A stretch of DNA of 64,000 nt, from the NCBI GenBank assembly GCA_050949175.1, contig JBMNFG010000012.1, positions 8,068 through 72,067 of the forward strand, in the 5' to 3' direction. Position 1 is the first letter of the stretch, and each line of letters begins with the position of its first letter. A program made the position numbers and the translations under genes. Of the stretch, positions 24,365 to 34,309 are shown piece by piece. Below the pieces are notes generated by a model that was not told where the DNA came from, did no database searches, and saw only the letters and a list, made by a program, of their open reading frames with translations. This DNA is from UBA4971 sp900019985 (GTDB lineage: Bacteria; Bacillota; SHA-98; UBA4971).

Positions 24365-26685
24365 GACTGCTCACTTCCCCTCTTGCCTCGGGCTGCTCTC
24401 AGCGAACGACCCAGGAGAACTCGTTCAAGGTCAAGCGGCAAATCGCGAATCCTCTTGCCGCAAGCATTGTAAACTGCATTTGCTATTGCAGGCGCCAGCA
24501 ACTCGCATGTAGGCTCAGCCACTGCTTTTGCACCATAAGGCCCGTGTGAGTCAGGGTTTTCCACTATAATCGGAATCACTTCCGGCACATCCATAGATGT
24601 GGCAATAATGTATTCGTCGAAGTTCCGGGTCTTGGTTATGCCTTTTTGGAGTTCTACTTCTTCCAAAAGGCCGTAACCCATTCCCATTGCAACTCCGCCG
24701 TATATCTGGCCTTTCAGAGTTGCAGGGTTAATTGCTCTTCCTACGTCATGGGCTGCAGCGACTTTCAGGACTTTAACCTTGCCCGTATCGCAATCCACTT
24801 CAACCTCGACTGCCTGGCACCCGTAAACATATGTGAAATACGCTTTCCCTTGTCCTGTCTCTTCGTCCCATGTCACCTTCGGCGCATGGTACCATCCTAA
24901 GGCAGCCATGAGTTTGCCTTCGCTGTAGCCGGCCTTGGCTACGTCTTTAAAGTCGACAGACCTTCCGGGTTCATCTTTCACGTACATTTTTCCGTCGGCT
25001 GCCTCTATCTCATCAGGTGACACGTTAAGAAGCTTAGATGCGACCTCAAAGAGGACTTCTTTCACTTTCTTCGCAGCATTTCTCACTGAGCCTCCGCCCA
25101 TTGTCGTGCTGCGGGATGCAACTGTAGCGCCGCTGTCAGGAATCACTGATGTATCCGTGTCCATGAAAACGATGTCCTCAAGCTTGCATCCTAACTCCTC
25201 AGCGGCAATCTGAGAGAACACGGTCTTAAGGCCTTGCCCGTTTTCTGCAAGCCCGGAATGCAGATACACGCTTCCGTCAGGCTGTACTGACAGCAAGGTG
25301 GCTACTGCGTCGACTCCTTCTGCCCCAAGGCTTACCCCTCGGTAGCTCGTTGCAAAACCGACTCCGCGGACTTTCCCTTTTGCCGGCCTGTTCTTTGCAT
25401 GCGTTTTCCATTTCTCCGAGTACCCGATTGCGTCTGTGGCTTTTCTGATCACCTCTTCGAGGCTGACAGTATGCCCTTCTAAGACCTGTCCGCTTGCGGT
25501 TACGGAGCCTTGCCTGAACCCATTCAAAAGGCGTAATTCCAAAGGATCCATGCCAAGCCCTTCTGCGAGCTCATCCATGAGAGATTCCTGTGCGAATATG
25601 ATTTGCGGGCTTCCGAAGCCTCTCATCGCACCTGTATATGTGTTATTTGTGAAGATGCCGTATACGTCTGTTTTCACATTGGGGATCTCATACGGGCCTG
25701 TCGCCTGGACTACCGAACGCCACGTGACGAAAGGAGTCATTGAAGAGTAGGGACCTGCGTCTGCCAGTATGTATACTTCCATTGCAACGATTTTGCCGTC
25801 ACGGGTTGCCCCGACTTTGTACTTCATAACATACGGGTGCCGTTTGTAGCTTTCAATGATGGATTCTTCTCTTGTATGGACTATTTTCACAGGCCGCCCC
25901 GTCTTCAGTGCTGCTACTGCAGCCCTGGCACAGATCGCAGACACAACATCGTCTTTGCCTCCGAATGAGCCGCCCATTGTGCACTGGACAACCCTTACCT
26001 TGTTGAGGCTTACTCCGAGGACTGACGCCACGTGCCGCCTGGCTGTGAAGGGATTTTGGATGGATCCGTATATGGTCATAATATCGCCGGCTACCCCCGG
26101 CACTGCTATGGCAGCTTCAGGTTCAATGTATGCGTGTTCTATCAATTGGGTAGTGTATGTCCGTTCCAGTATGATGTCTGACGCTTTGAACCCTTCTTCT
26201 ACATTGCCTTTCCTGAGAGGATAGTGGTTTACTATGTTGCGCGGATAATCTTCGTGGAGCTCTAATGCACCTTCGGATGCAGCTTCTTCAACGTCGTATA
26301 TGGCAGGGAGTTCTTCATATTCTACGCGTATGAGATCAAGGGCCTGTTCTGCCATCTCAGGCGTTTCCGCTACTACCATGGCAACGGCATCGCCTAGGTA
26401 CATTGTCTTTGTGGATACAAAAACCGGCATATCAGGGCGGACAGGGCCTATTGCCTGTGCTCCCGGAACGTCTGCGTATGTAATGACGCAGGCCACGCCG
26501 GGCGCTTCTTCTGCCTTACGGGTGTCCAGCTCCAGGATTTTCGCATGCGGATACTTTGCCCGGAGGACCCGCCCGTAGAGCATCCTGTCAAAGGTGAGAT
26601 CGTCTGTAAACTTGGCTCTGCCTGTTACCTTGGCAATGGCATCGACCCGACGTACAGGGTGGTTTACTACCTTAAAGGAGCTCAT
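24361..26685 (-). CDS. Molybdenum hydroxylase large (molybdopterin) subunit (complex 2), xanthine dehydrogenase family
   Basis: About 774 aa. Domains: N-terminal a/b hammerhead (DAIAKVTGRAKFTDDL), then the Moco domain with GSFGGKDD, MRGFGSPQ, and the C-terminal GAKAVAEPTCELLAPAIANAV holding the catalytic Glu. It would hydroxylate a purine-like ring. The ATG at 26685 has GGAGG about 11 bp upstream; GTG 26715 and ATG 26703 are alternatives. Paralog of the gene immediately upstream. Confidence 0.93.
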   Translation of the reverse strand: MSSFKVVNHPVRRVDAIAKVTGRAKFTDDLTFDRMLYGRVLRAKYPHAKILELDTRKAEEAPGVACVITYADVPGAQAIGPVRPDMPVFVSTKTMYLGDAVAMVVAETPEMAEQALDLIRVEYEELPAIYDVEEAASEGALELHEDYPRNIVNHYPLRKGNVEEGFKASDIILERTYTTQLIEHAYIEPEAAIAVPGVAGDIMTIYGSIQNPFTARRHVASVLGVSLNKVRVVQCTMGGSFGGKDDVVSAICARAAVAALKTGRPVKIVHTREESIIESYKRHPYVMKYKVGATRDGKIVAMEVYILADAGPYSSMTPFVTWRSVVQATGPYEIPNVKTDVYGIFTNNTYTGAMRGFGSPQIIFAQESLMDELAEGLGMDPLELRLLNGFRQGSVTASGQVLEGHTVSLEEVIRKATDAIGYSEKWKTHAKNRPAKGKVRGVGFATSYRGVSLGAEGVDAVATLLSVQPDGSVYLHSGLAENGQGLKTVFSQIAAEELGCKLEDIVFMDTDTSVIPDSGATVASRSTTMGGGSVRNAAKKVKEVLFEVASKLLNVSPDEIEAADGKMYVKDEPGRSVDFKDVAKAGYSEGKLMAALGWYHAPKVTWDEETGQGKAYFTYVYGCQAVEVEVDCDTGKVKVLKVAAAHDVGRAINPATLKGQIYGGVAMGMGYGLLEEVELQKGITKTRNFDEYIIATSMDVPEVIPIIVENPDSHGPYGAKAVAEPTCELLAPAIANAVYNACGKRIRDLPLDLERVLLGRSLRAARGKRGSEQS

Positions 26686-26718
26686 GTTATCTATCGCCTC
26701 CATTCCCCCTGACACAGG

Positions 26719-29007
26719 TTAAGAATCCTCTTTACACTTCGCTTCTTTGAGTGCGGTGTATACTCGTTCGGCAGTAGCAGGGATATGTTTTATCCATACG
26801 CCGGTAGCATCATGTATCGCATTGGTGATAGCAGGGCTTATCGGCACACACGTTATCTCACCTATGCCCTTTGCACCGAACGGTCCTGAAGGCTCAAGCT
26901 CTTCAGCGATTATCGTTTCGATTTCGCAAGGCATGTCGAGGCTGGTAGGGAGTATGTATGTTGAGAAGTTCTTCGTTTGGAACAGTCCTTTTTCTATGAT
27001 TATGTCCTCAGTCAGAGCATAGCCCATGCCCATCACGACGCCGCCTTCGGATTGGGCCTCGATTCCCTGCGGGTTTATGGCTTTGCCCGGGTCCGGGACA
27101 GATACTGCCTGGAGGACTTCAGTTTCGCCTGTCAGGGTGTTGACTTCAACCAGTGCTATCTGAGTTGCATAGCTGTAAAGCAGGTGAGGTATGCCGATAT
27201 AGCCGACGTCAGCATCAGCCACAGGCCATATGAAGTGGCCTTCGCCTTTCAACGACAATCCCTTTGATGCTGCATGGTCAGCGAGATCCCTAAATGTAAG
27301 CGTTTTGTCTTTGCAGGATTTCGCGACTACCTTGCCATACTCAAAGGAGATGTCATCTTCAGGCACGCCAAGAGCTTCGGCTGCCACAGGAGCAATGGCT
27401 TTGCGCAGCTCTTCGGCAGCGCGCTGTATAGAATTCCCACCGGTGTATATGGAACGTGATGCTGTAGATGTGCCGGAATCCGGGGTGCGAGCCGTATCTC
27501 CTACTATCACTATAACGTCGTCAATATGGCATCCGATGGCATCTGCCGCTATCTGCGTAAACGCAGTGGTGTTCCCCTGGCCGATTTCAGGACAGCTTAA
27601 ACCTACTACAAACTGTCCATTAGGCAGGAGTTCTATTCTTGCTGCGCCGTAGTCGGGGAGGCCTCTTCCAAGACCGCAGCCTTGGAATGAGCAGGCAATT
27701 CCGATACCACGCTTCTTATAAGGAGCGCTGGGATTTGCCTTCAATTCCTCTCTCATCTGCCACAGGCCGGACTTCTCAGCTGCCTCCAGCGTGCGCATCA
27801 ATCCTACGGAAGCTGTCATCTTATGGCCTAAAGGGCCTATATCGCCATGGCGCAAGGCATTCTTCTTTCGGATCTCCAACCTATCTATGCCGAGTTTTTC
27901 TGCGATCATATCCATTTGAGTTTCCATGGCGAATGTAACCTGGTTTGCACCGAACCCTCTGAACGCACCTGCTACACCGTTGTTTGTGTATACGCAGAAG
28001 CCTTCCAGCTTCACGTTGTCTACTCTGTACGGGCCGCATGAGTGTTCTACTGCGAATCCGATGACAGGCCCGCCTAAAGATGCGTACGCACCGGTGTCAG
28101 AGACAACCCTCACCTGGTTTGCAAGAATGGTTCCGTCAGCTGCTGCTGCAGTTTTTATTTGGACTTTCATTGGATGACGTTTCATTCCGGCAACAACCGA
28201 TTCTTCCCGGGACAGCACGATTTTTGCCGGGCGGCCTGTATGCAGCGTGAGAAGGGCAAGGTATATTTGGAGAGTGATCTCGTCTTTTCCGCCGAACGCC
28301 CCTCCGCTGGGTGAGTTCACTATCCGGATCTTCCTTGGGTTCATGCCCAGAGCCCGTGCGACCTGGAGCTGGTCTCTGTAAGGATGCTGTCCTCCGCAAT
28401 AAATCGTAATGTTCTTATCTTCGTCTATAGTTGCAACTCCTGCTTCAGGCTCAAGGAAGGCATGCATTTGCCTGGGTGTATAGTAGGTGTTTTCAACTAC
28501 AACCGCAGCTTCTTTGAACGCCTTCTCTACGTCTCCCCGCTGGATTTTTACATGGTTATGGACATTCCCTGATTCATGAATAAGGGGAGACGTATCAAGC
28601 AATGCTTCTTCGGGATCGTCAACAACAGGTAGAGGTTCATATTCAACTTCTATGAGCTCAAGGGCTTGTTCTGCGATCTCCTTTGTTTCTGCGCCTACAA
28701 GGGCAACTGCATCTCCCATGTATCGCACCTTGTCACCGCACAGGACCGGTTGATCCGGGATTGAAATGCCAAACCCGTTTAAGCCGGGGACATCTTCATG
28801 GGTTAAGACTGCTACTACTCCTTCAAGCTCCTTTGCCTGTGTGGTGTCAATCTTCTTTATTAAGGCGTGGGGATACTTGCTCCGCAACACGGCTCCGTAT
28901 ATCATGTTTGGAAAGGAAAGGTCTCCCATGTACTTGAGCGTGCCGCGGACTTTGTCCTCAGCGTCAATCCTTTTGACTTCCTTGCCAACCCATCTGGTTT
29001 CTGTCAT
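26719..29007 (-). CDS. Molybdenum hydroxylase large (molybdopterin) subunit (complex 1), xanthine dehydrogenase family
   Basis: 762 aa, the second large subunit. Motifs GAFGGKDE, GAFRGFGANQ and GAKGIGEITCVPISPAITNA with the active-site Glu. About the same domain order as the 24361 gene but clearly diverged. Its FAD partner is probably the gene at 29363 and its 2Fe-2S partner the gene at 34310, giving two complete hydroxylases in the cluster. Whether selenium is part of the site cannot be read from sequence. Confidence 0.93.
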   Translation of the reverse strand: MTETRWVGKEVKRIDAEDKVRGTLKYMGDLSFPNMIYGAVLRSKYPHALIKKIDTTQAKELEGVVAVLTHEDVPGLNGFGISIPDQPVLCGDKVRYMGDAVALVGAETKEIAEQALELIEVEYEPLPVVDDPEEALLDTSPLIHESGNVHNHVKIQRGDVEKAFKEAAVVVENTYYTPRQMHAFLEPEAGVATIDEDKNITIYCGGQHPYRDQLQVARALGMNPRKIRIVNSPSGGAFGGKDEITLQIYLALLTLHTGRPAKIVLSREESVVAGMKRHPMKVQIKTAAAADGTILANQVRVVSDTGAYASLGGPVIGFAVEHSCGPYRVDNVKLEGFCVYTNNGVAGAFRGFGANQVTFAMETQMDMIAEKLGIDRLEIRKKNALRHGDIGPLGHKMTASVGLMRTLEAAEKSGLWQMREELKANPSAPYKKRGIGIACSFQGCGLGRGLPDYGAARIELLPNGQFVVGLSCPEIGQGNTTAFTQIAADAIGCHIDDVIVIVGDTARTPDSGTSTASRSIYTGGNSIQRAAEELRKAIAPVAAEALGVPEDDISFEYGKVVAKSCKDKTLTFRDLADHAASKGLSLKGEGHFIWPVADADVGYIGIPHLLYSYATQIALVEVNTLTGETEVLQAVSVPDPGKAINPQGIEAQSEGGVVMGMGYALTEDIIIEKGLFQTKNFSTYILPTSLDMPCEIETIIAEELEPSGPFGAKGIGEITCVPISPAITNAIHDATGVWIKHIPATAERVYTALKEAKCKEDS

Positions 29008-29071
29008 CTATGTTACCCCCCTCCTCATCCAGTCAGAGCCGTATGAAGCCCGGAACCTTTCCGGAGCGCCG

Positions 29072-29299
29072 TCAACCGCCGCCTGTCGGGGTCATGAGGA
29101 TTACCTCGGCGCCGTTTGGAATAGGCTCTTCTTCATAGACTCGCCTGCCATCAATGAGGACGACAATGTAGATTCTGTCTTCAATTTTCAGGTGGTCCAG
29201 AAGATGGGCAACAGTTGAACCGTCCTCAAGCTCCAGCTGAAATCTGTCTTTATCTGCGTATTTTTTCATTTCACCGAAGAGACTCACAGTGGTTTTCAT
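29072..29299 (-). CDS. MoaD/ThiS-family ubiquitin-like sulfur carrier
   Basis: 75 aa ending in TPTGGG, the C-terminal Gly-Gly that is adenylated and thiocarboxylated in sulfur carriers. The beta-grasp pattern is visible: MKTTVSLFGEMKKY, a hydrophobic middle, NGAEVILMTP. It lies between the FAD and large subunit genes of hydroxylase 1, so it may feed sulfur (or help selenium insertion) into this enzyme's cofactor rather than general molybdopterin synthesis; inference. Confidence 0.82.
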   Translation of the reverse strand: MKTTVSLFGEMKKYADKDRFQLELEDGSTVAHLLDHLKIEDRIYIVVLIDGRRVYEEEPIPNGAEVILMTPTGGG

Positions 29300-29362
29300 C
29301 TCTTCCGAACCCCCTAACCCTCATGTTTGAATGTTCTTTCTTAACTCTAACCTCTGCAGGCC

Positions 29363-30235
29363 CTAGCCCGCCTTCGGGCATTCCATCATATTAAGCAAGC
29401 CTTCATAAAGGAGGTTGCATGCCATATCCCTGCGGTACTCCAGGGAACCTCTTACGTCTGTAATGGGCACGGAATCACGGAATGCCAGTTTTGTAACGGA
29501 TTCCAGGGTTTTCGGATCCAGTTTCGTGTTGGATAGGGCATTTTCCACAGTGCGTGCCCGGACCACTGTAGGCGCCACTGCGCCCAGGGCGACTCTGACA
29601 TCGCTAAAGAGACCGGGTCCCTCGCACTTTCCTGCAAATGCCACGCTTACAACTGATATTGCCAACGATTTTCGCTGTCCCAGCCTTCTGAAGAACGAAA
29701 CGTACTCCTTACCCAGTTTCGGGACTTTGACCCCGAGGACTATCTCTTGAGGTGATAAGACTGATTTTTTCGGGCCTTCGAAGAACGATTCTATCGGCAC
29801 TTGCCGCGTTCCGTTGGGCCCTCTGACTTCGACAGATGCTTCGAAAACATATAGAGGAGGTATTGTATCTCCTGCAGGTGACGCGGTGCAGATATTTCCC
29901 CCGATAGTGCCCCTGTTTCTTATCTGCGGAGACCCAACGAAGGCGCAAGCTTCGGCCAAGGCCGGTGCAGCCTCTTTGACCATATCTGATGAGGCTATTT
30001 CACAATGGGTGGACAGAGCACCTATCCACACTTGGCCGTCTTCGGTCTCGCTTATCCCGCGCAGCTCAGGGATGCGCCCGATATCTACCAGAATTTTCGG
30101 GGATTTGACCTTGTCTTTCAGTTCGACGACAAGGTCAGTCCCGCCTGCGATTACAGCTGCGTTGCGCCCCCATTTCTCAAGCAGTCCAAGGGCTTCCTCA
30201 ATGTTCTTGGGAACTGTCACACTGAATCCTGTCAT
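29363..30235 (-). CDS. Molybdenum hydroxylase FAD-binding subunit (complex 1)
   Basis: About 290 aa. VIAGGTDLVVELK and TIGGNICTASPAGDT are the two FAD-binding loops. The ATG at 30235 has GGGAG upstream; a TTG at 30241 overlaps the preA stop. It is diverged from the FAD subunit at 23492. It pairs with the large subunit at 26719, separated from it by the MoaD-like gene. Confidence 0.92.
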   Translation of the reverse strand: MTGFSVTVPKNIEEALGLLEKWGRNAAVIAGGTDLVVELKDKVKSPKILVDIGRIPELRGISETEDGQVWIGALSTHCEIASSDMVKEAAPALAEACAFVGSPQIRNRGTIGGNICTASPAGDTIPPLYVFEASVEVRGPNGTRQVPIESFFEGPKKSVLSPQEIVLGVKVPKLGKEYVSFFRRLGQRKSLAISVVSVAFAGKCEGPGLFSDVRVALGAVAPTVVRARTVENALSNTKLDPKTLESVTKLAFRDSVPITDVRGSLEYRRDMACNLLYEGLLNMMECPKAG

Positions 30236-30237
30236 AC

Positions 30238-31437
30238 TCAACTCTCCCTTGGTATAAGAGTTATGCAGCCCTCAACAGGACATACCGTCTCACACATTCC
30301 GCAGCCTTTGCACTTGTCTTCAAGAATAATCGGGAATCTATCCTCATCAAGCTCAATTGCCTGATGTGCTCCGTCTCTGCATGCAATGTAGCAGACATCG
30401 CACTTGATGCATGTTTCGCGGTTTACATTGGATATGACTTTGTAAGCCCTGGATAGCACTGAGTGGTCGACAATGAACGGCAGCGACTTGCCGACGAGTT
30501 CCTTGACGGAGCTCATGCCCTTTTCCTCGAGGTACACAGAGAGGCCATCTATAAGGTCCTCAATAATCCTGAATCCGTGGTGCATGACTGCAGTACAGAT
30601 CTGGATGTTAGTAGCGCCTACCAGCAGGAATTCCACTGCATCGCGCCATGTGCTGATCCCGCCTACTGCGGCTATGGGAATATCCACTGCTTTCGCTATC
30701 TCAGCCACACATCTTAAAGCCACAGGCTTAATGGCAGGGCCTGAGTATCCGCCGTATGTGGAAAAACCTCCGACGTTAGGATAAGGTATGAACGTATCAA
30801 GATCGACTCCTATAAGGCTTTTCAGCGTATTGATGGCGCATACTCCGTCAGCGCCTGACCGTTTTACTGCAGCGGCCGCTGCGGTAATGTCAGCAATTTG
30901 CGGGGTAAGCTTTATGACTACCGGCACTCTTGTGGCAGCTTCCTTTACCCAGCGGGCTGTGCGTTCTGTAAGCTCGGGGTCCTGTCCGATCGTGGAACCC
31001 ATGCCGCGTTCAGGCATGCCGTGCGGGCAAGAGAAGCTGCACTCGATAAGGTCTACTCCTGCAGCTTCCAGGCGTCTGACTAATTCTTGCCAGTCTTCTT
31101 TCTTCGATCCCATGATGCTGGCTGCTACCACTTTGTCAGGGAACTCTTTCTTCAGGGCTTTTACGTCTTTTTCAACTTCATCTATATGCCGCTCAGAGAT
31201 GAGGTCAATGTTCTGGAGTCCCATGAGTTTCTTATCTTCCAGGTCTATGCCGGACATCATTGGATACACAAGGGAGACTTCTTCCGTTTCAACTGATGTT
31301 GTTTTCAAGATCGCTCCTCCCCAGCCGGCTTCAAATGCCCTTGCCACCATTTCAGCTGAGTCGGTGGTCGGTGCTGCAGCCAGGGTAAACGGGTTAGGAA
31401 ACTTCACGCCACAGAATTCTAACGACAGATCAACCAT
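30238..31437 (-). CDS. preA: Dihydropyrimidine dehydrogenase-type subunit, FMN and 2x[4Fe-4S] (PreA family)
   Basis: 399 aa. An FMN-binding dihydroorotate dehydrogenase-like TIM barrel (LAAAPTTDSAEM, SFSCPHGMPERGMG, VIKLTPQ, AVGGISTWRDA) is followed by a C-terminal ferredoxin domain with CIKCDVCYIAC and CKGCGMCETVCPVEGC. With PreT it reduces uracil/thymine or another ring with NADH. Note CPHG in place of the CPN usual at the active-site loop. The ATG at 31437 has GAGGAGGG upstream. Confidence 0.9.
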   Translation of the reverse strand: MVDLSLEFCGVKFPNPFTLAAAPTTDSAEMVARAFEAGWGGAILKTTSVETEEVSLVYPMMSGIDLEDKKLMGLQNIDLISERHIDEVEKDVKALKKEFPDKVVAASIMGSKKEDWQELVRRLEAAGVDLIECSFSCPHGMPERGMGSTIGQDPELTERTARWVKEAATRVPVVIKLTPQIADITAAAAAVKRSGADGVCAINTLKSLIGVDLDTFIPYPNVGGFSTYGGYSGPAIKPVALRCVAEIAKAVDIPIAAVGGISTWRDAVEFLLVGATNIQICTAVMHHGFRIIEDLIDGLSVYLEEKGMSSVKELVGKSLPFIVDHSVLSRAYKVISNVNRETCIKCDVCYIACRDGAHQAIELDEDRFPIILEDKCKGCGMCETVCPVEGCITLIPRES

Positions 31438-31508
31438 GCACGGTCCCTCCTCAAATTAGTCTCAAAAGCCCCAAGACAAAAGTCACAACTTCACAGCAGA
31501 TGCTCAGT

Positions 31509-32852
31509 TTATTTTGAAAGGAAGTCATTAATGGACTTTGCCGCCAGTTTGCCGTCGGTAACAGCTTGAACGACAGTCTTGCCTCCGTTGACAGCGTCTC
31601 CTCCTGCAAATACCCCTTCAACTGAAGTAGCCAGAGTGTCGGGCTCCACCTTTACAGTACCGGAAGGGTTAAGTTCAATGCCGCTGAACACCTCTTTAGC
31701 TTCAGGCCACGGTGCCTGGCCGGTAGCCAGGATTGCGTAGGAGACATCAACAACATGTTCGCTCCCTGGTACAGCTTCCGGCCTTGGGCGTCCGCTTGAA
31801 TCAGGCTCTCCCAGTTTGGTGGAGACGCATTCAATCCCTGCAAGCTTACCGTCTGTCTCAACAAATCTCAGAGGAGCGACAAGGTACCGGAATTCCACGC
31901 CTTCTTTCCGAGCAAACTCAATCTCCCGCTTCCATGCAGGCATTTCTTCTTCTGTGCGCCTGTAGAGGACGATGACTTTGTCTGCACCTGCCCTTATGGC
32001 GGTGCAAGCTGCGTCCATGGCTACGTTGCCGCCGCCGATGACTGCCACGTCTCCTGACAGTCGGGGCGCCTCTCCCAGTGCTGCCAAACGCAGGAATTCT
32101 CCTGCATCGAGCGCGCCTGGGAGGTCGTGTCCGGGAATATCCGCTTGAGTCCTGTAACCCAGGCCTATTCCAATGAAAACAGCGTCGTAATCCTTCTTTA
32201 TCTCATCAAATGAAATGTCTTTACCGACTCTGACCCCTGTCTTCACATTGACGCCGGGGGACAGAGCATACTCGATTTCCTTGTTTACCACTTCACGGGG
32301 AAGGCGGTATCTCGGTATGCCGTAGATCATGAGTCCTCCGGGCTCATCTTCAGCTTCGTAGACTGTGACTTCATGGCCTTGTGCTGCAAGCTCATGGGCG
32401 CATGTAAGCCCTGCAGGCCCCGCCCCTATCACTGCGACCTTCTTTCCCGTAGGAGTGCCGGCTTGCCTCGGACGTATGCCCCGCTTGAGTTCTTCGTCAG
32501 TTATGAACCTGTGCAGAGCTCCAATGGCGATGGGTTCAGCCAGGTTTGTACTGGAGCACGGCCTTTCGCACTGCTCTTCCGATGGACATACTCTGGCGCA
32601 TACCGCTGAGAAGACGTTAGCTTCCCTTGCAAGCCTTGCAGCGCCTATGAAGTTTCTTGTCTTGAGGCGGCGTATGAAACCGACCACATCAATTCCGGCA
32701 ACGCATCCTGAAACACATGGCGCGTCGTGACAGAAAAGACATCTTGAGGCTTCAGGAAGGGCCTGGTGAAGTGCGAGCCCTTTTTCGACCTCGTCAAATC
32801 CGGATTTTCGCTCTTCATCCGAAAGCTCTTTCATTCTCGGTCGGACACTCAC
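31509..32852 (-). CDS. preT: NAD(P)H-dependent FAD/Fe-S oxidoreductase, PreT / glutamate synthase small-subunit family
   Basis: 447 aa. An N-terminal Fe-S domain with CLFCHDAPCVSGC and CARVCPSEEQCERPC, then two Rossmann domains: IGAGPAGLTCAHELA for FAD and IGGGNVAMDAA for NAD(P)H, and a C-terminal GVFAGGDAV. It is the electron-input partner of PreA. Fused PreT/PreA-like domains are found in YgfK of related clusters, so the pair may fill that role here (inference). Confidence 0.91.
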   Translation of the reverse strand: MSVRPRMKELSDEERKSGFDEVEKGLALHQALPEASRCLFCHDAPCVSGCVAGIDVVGFIRRLKTRNFIGAARLAREANVFSAVCARVCPSEEQCERPCSSTNLAEPIAIGALHRFITDEELKRGIRPRQAGTPTGKKVAVIGAGPAGLTCAHELAAQGHEVTVYEAEDEPGGLMIYGIPRYRLPREVVNKEIEYALSPGVNVKTGVRVGKDISFDEIKKDYDAVFIGIGLGYRTQADIPGHDLPGALDAGEFLRLAALGEAPRLSGDVAVIGGGNVAMDAACTAIRAGADKVIVLYRRTEEEMPAWKREIEFARKEGVEFRYLVAPLRFVETDGKLAGIECVSTKLGEPDSSGRPRPEAVPGSEHVVDVSYAILATGQAPWPEAKEVFSGIELNPSGTVKVEPDTLATSVEGVFAGGDAVNGGKTVVQAVTDGKLAAKSINDFLSK

Positions 32853-32886
32853 TTTGATATGCCTCCTTGCAACCTGTGGCAGGATT

Positions 32887-33690
32887 CTACAGACTGTTAT
32901 TTTTCACGGCAATCATCTCGGCAACGATACTCACAGCTATTTCCTGTGCGGTTTTGGCGCCGATTGAAAGCCCGATGGGCGAATGCACCCGGTTTATATC
33001 TTCTTCAGGAATGCCTTCACTTTTCAGTTCCTCGAAAATCTTACGAACCTTTGTCTTGCTTCCAATCATGCCGATATAAGCAGGATGAGGCAGGCCTTTT
33101 CTGAGGCATCCCTCCAGAACATCTCTGTCGTGGCTGTGGCCGCGGGTGACAATGACAATGTATGTCCCGGGATCCACCTTCAAGTCTTCCACTGCAGTCT
33201 CAAAGTCCGTAATAATCACTTCGTCTGCTGCACTTTCCGCTGCCTCGGCAAACTCAGGCCTATCGTCAACCAGGGTTACCCGGAATCCTGCAATCCTTGC
33301 AATGCGGGCTGTGGCAATACCTACATGGCCAGCCCCGAATATGACAACCCTAGGGCGGGGGACAATGGGTTCAATGTAGACCTTCGCCCGGCCGCCGCAG
33401 ATCATTCCCAATTTGTCTCTATCCATGGGAGTCAGGTCAACTTCCATGAACTTTGGGGTGTTTTCCACAAGGACATGGATGCTCTCTTTTATGACCTGGG
33501 CCTCAAGTGTTCCTCCGCCTACGGTTCCAATTGATGTTCCGTCGGAAAAGACCAGCATCTTAAATCCGGGCAAGCCCGGTGATGAGCCGGTAGTTGCTAC
33601 TACAATTGCTAGAGCAGCAGGACGTCCTTCTTCTATTGCACGGTTTATAGCTTCGTATACAGCTAAAGAGTCGCCTTCTCCGAATGTCAT
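32887..33690 (-). CDS. xdhC: XdhC/CoxI-family molybdenum hydroxylase maturation protein
   Basis: 267 aa. The N-terminal XdhC domain has TTGSSPGLPG and IGTVGGGTLEAQV; the C-terminal Rossmann domain has VVIFGAGHVGIATARIA. XdhC binds sulfurated Moco and inserts it into xanthine dehydrogenase type apoenzymes. It overlaps mocA by 4 bp, so Moco modification and insertion are coupled. Confidence 0.92.
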   Translation of the reverse strand: MTFGEGDSLAVYEAINRAIEEGRPAALAIVVATTGSSPGLPGFKMLVFSDGTSIGTVGGGTLEAQVIKESIHVLVENTPKFMEVDLTPMDRDKLGMICGGRAKVYIEPIVPRPRVVIFGAGHVGIATARIARIAGFRVTLVDDRPEFAEAAESAADEVIITDFETAVEDLKVDPGTYIVIVTRGHSHDRDVLEGCLRKGLPHPAYIGMIGSKTKVRKIFEELKSEGIPEEDINRVHSPIGLSIGAKTAQEIAVSIVAEMIAVKNNSL

Positions 33691-34301
33691 GCCTTGTTCC
33701 TCCTTGTTAGTGCTTGACGATAGTCTTCCTTGGTATCCAGGTCATGCACAATGCCTGGATAATCCATCTTCACACGGATTACCCTGTCTCTGTGCTTCTC
33801 GATCACATCGCGCAACCCATTTCCGTCATAAGGCATATCCAGGATTTCTTCGGAAAGGGATGCACGAAACAGAGTAGGGTGTCCTCCTCTGCCTTCATAT
33901 GCAGGGATTACTATGTCTACATGTTCCTCCCGGCTTTGAAAAACCTGAAGGATATCGCTGTAATCTTTGCTCCGCACTTCGGGCTGATCCGCCGGTGCGA
34001 TGAAGAATGCTCTTACCTTTTCGTCAAGCGAGCGGATGCCCGCCTTCACTGATGTAAACATGCCCAGCTTGTAGTCGGGGTTCACAGTAATACTCAGTTT
34101 AGGACGGTGTGTCTCTTCGAGCACAGCCTTTATCCTGTCTGCTTCATGCCCGAGTACTACCACAACCCGGTCAACCTCTGGGGCCCTGCAAGCTGCATCA
34201 ACTGATGCTTCAATTACGGTCCTATTTCCCCATGGTAGGAGCTGTTTCAAAGTGCCCATTCTGGTAGATTCGCCGGCCCCCAGAATAATCGCTGCTATCA
34301 A
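33687..34301 (-). CDS. mocA: Molybdenum cofactor cytidylyltransferase family (MocA/YgfJ)
   Basis: 204 aa nucleotidyltransferase fold with the signature LGAGESTRMGTLKQLLPW and the metal site region FIAPADQPEVR. It converts Mo-molybdopterin to its cytosine dinucleotide form for enzymes of the xanthine dehydrogenase family. 8 bp after the 2Fe-2S gene; overlaps xdhC. Confidence 0.9.
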   Translation of the reverse strand: MIAAIILGAGESTRMGTLKQLLPWGNRTVIEASVDAACRAPEVDRVVVVLGHEADRIKAVLEETHRPKLSITVNPDYKLGMFTSVKAGIRSLDEKVRAFFIAPADQPEVRSKDYSDILQVFQSREEHVDIVIPAYEGRGGHPTLFRASLSEEILDMPYDGNGLRDVIEKHRDRVIRVKMDYPGIVHDLDTKEDYRQALTRRNKA

Positions 34302-34309
34302 CTAACCAT

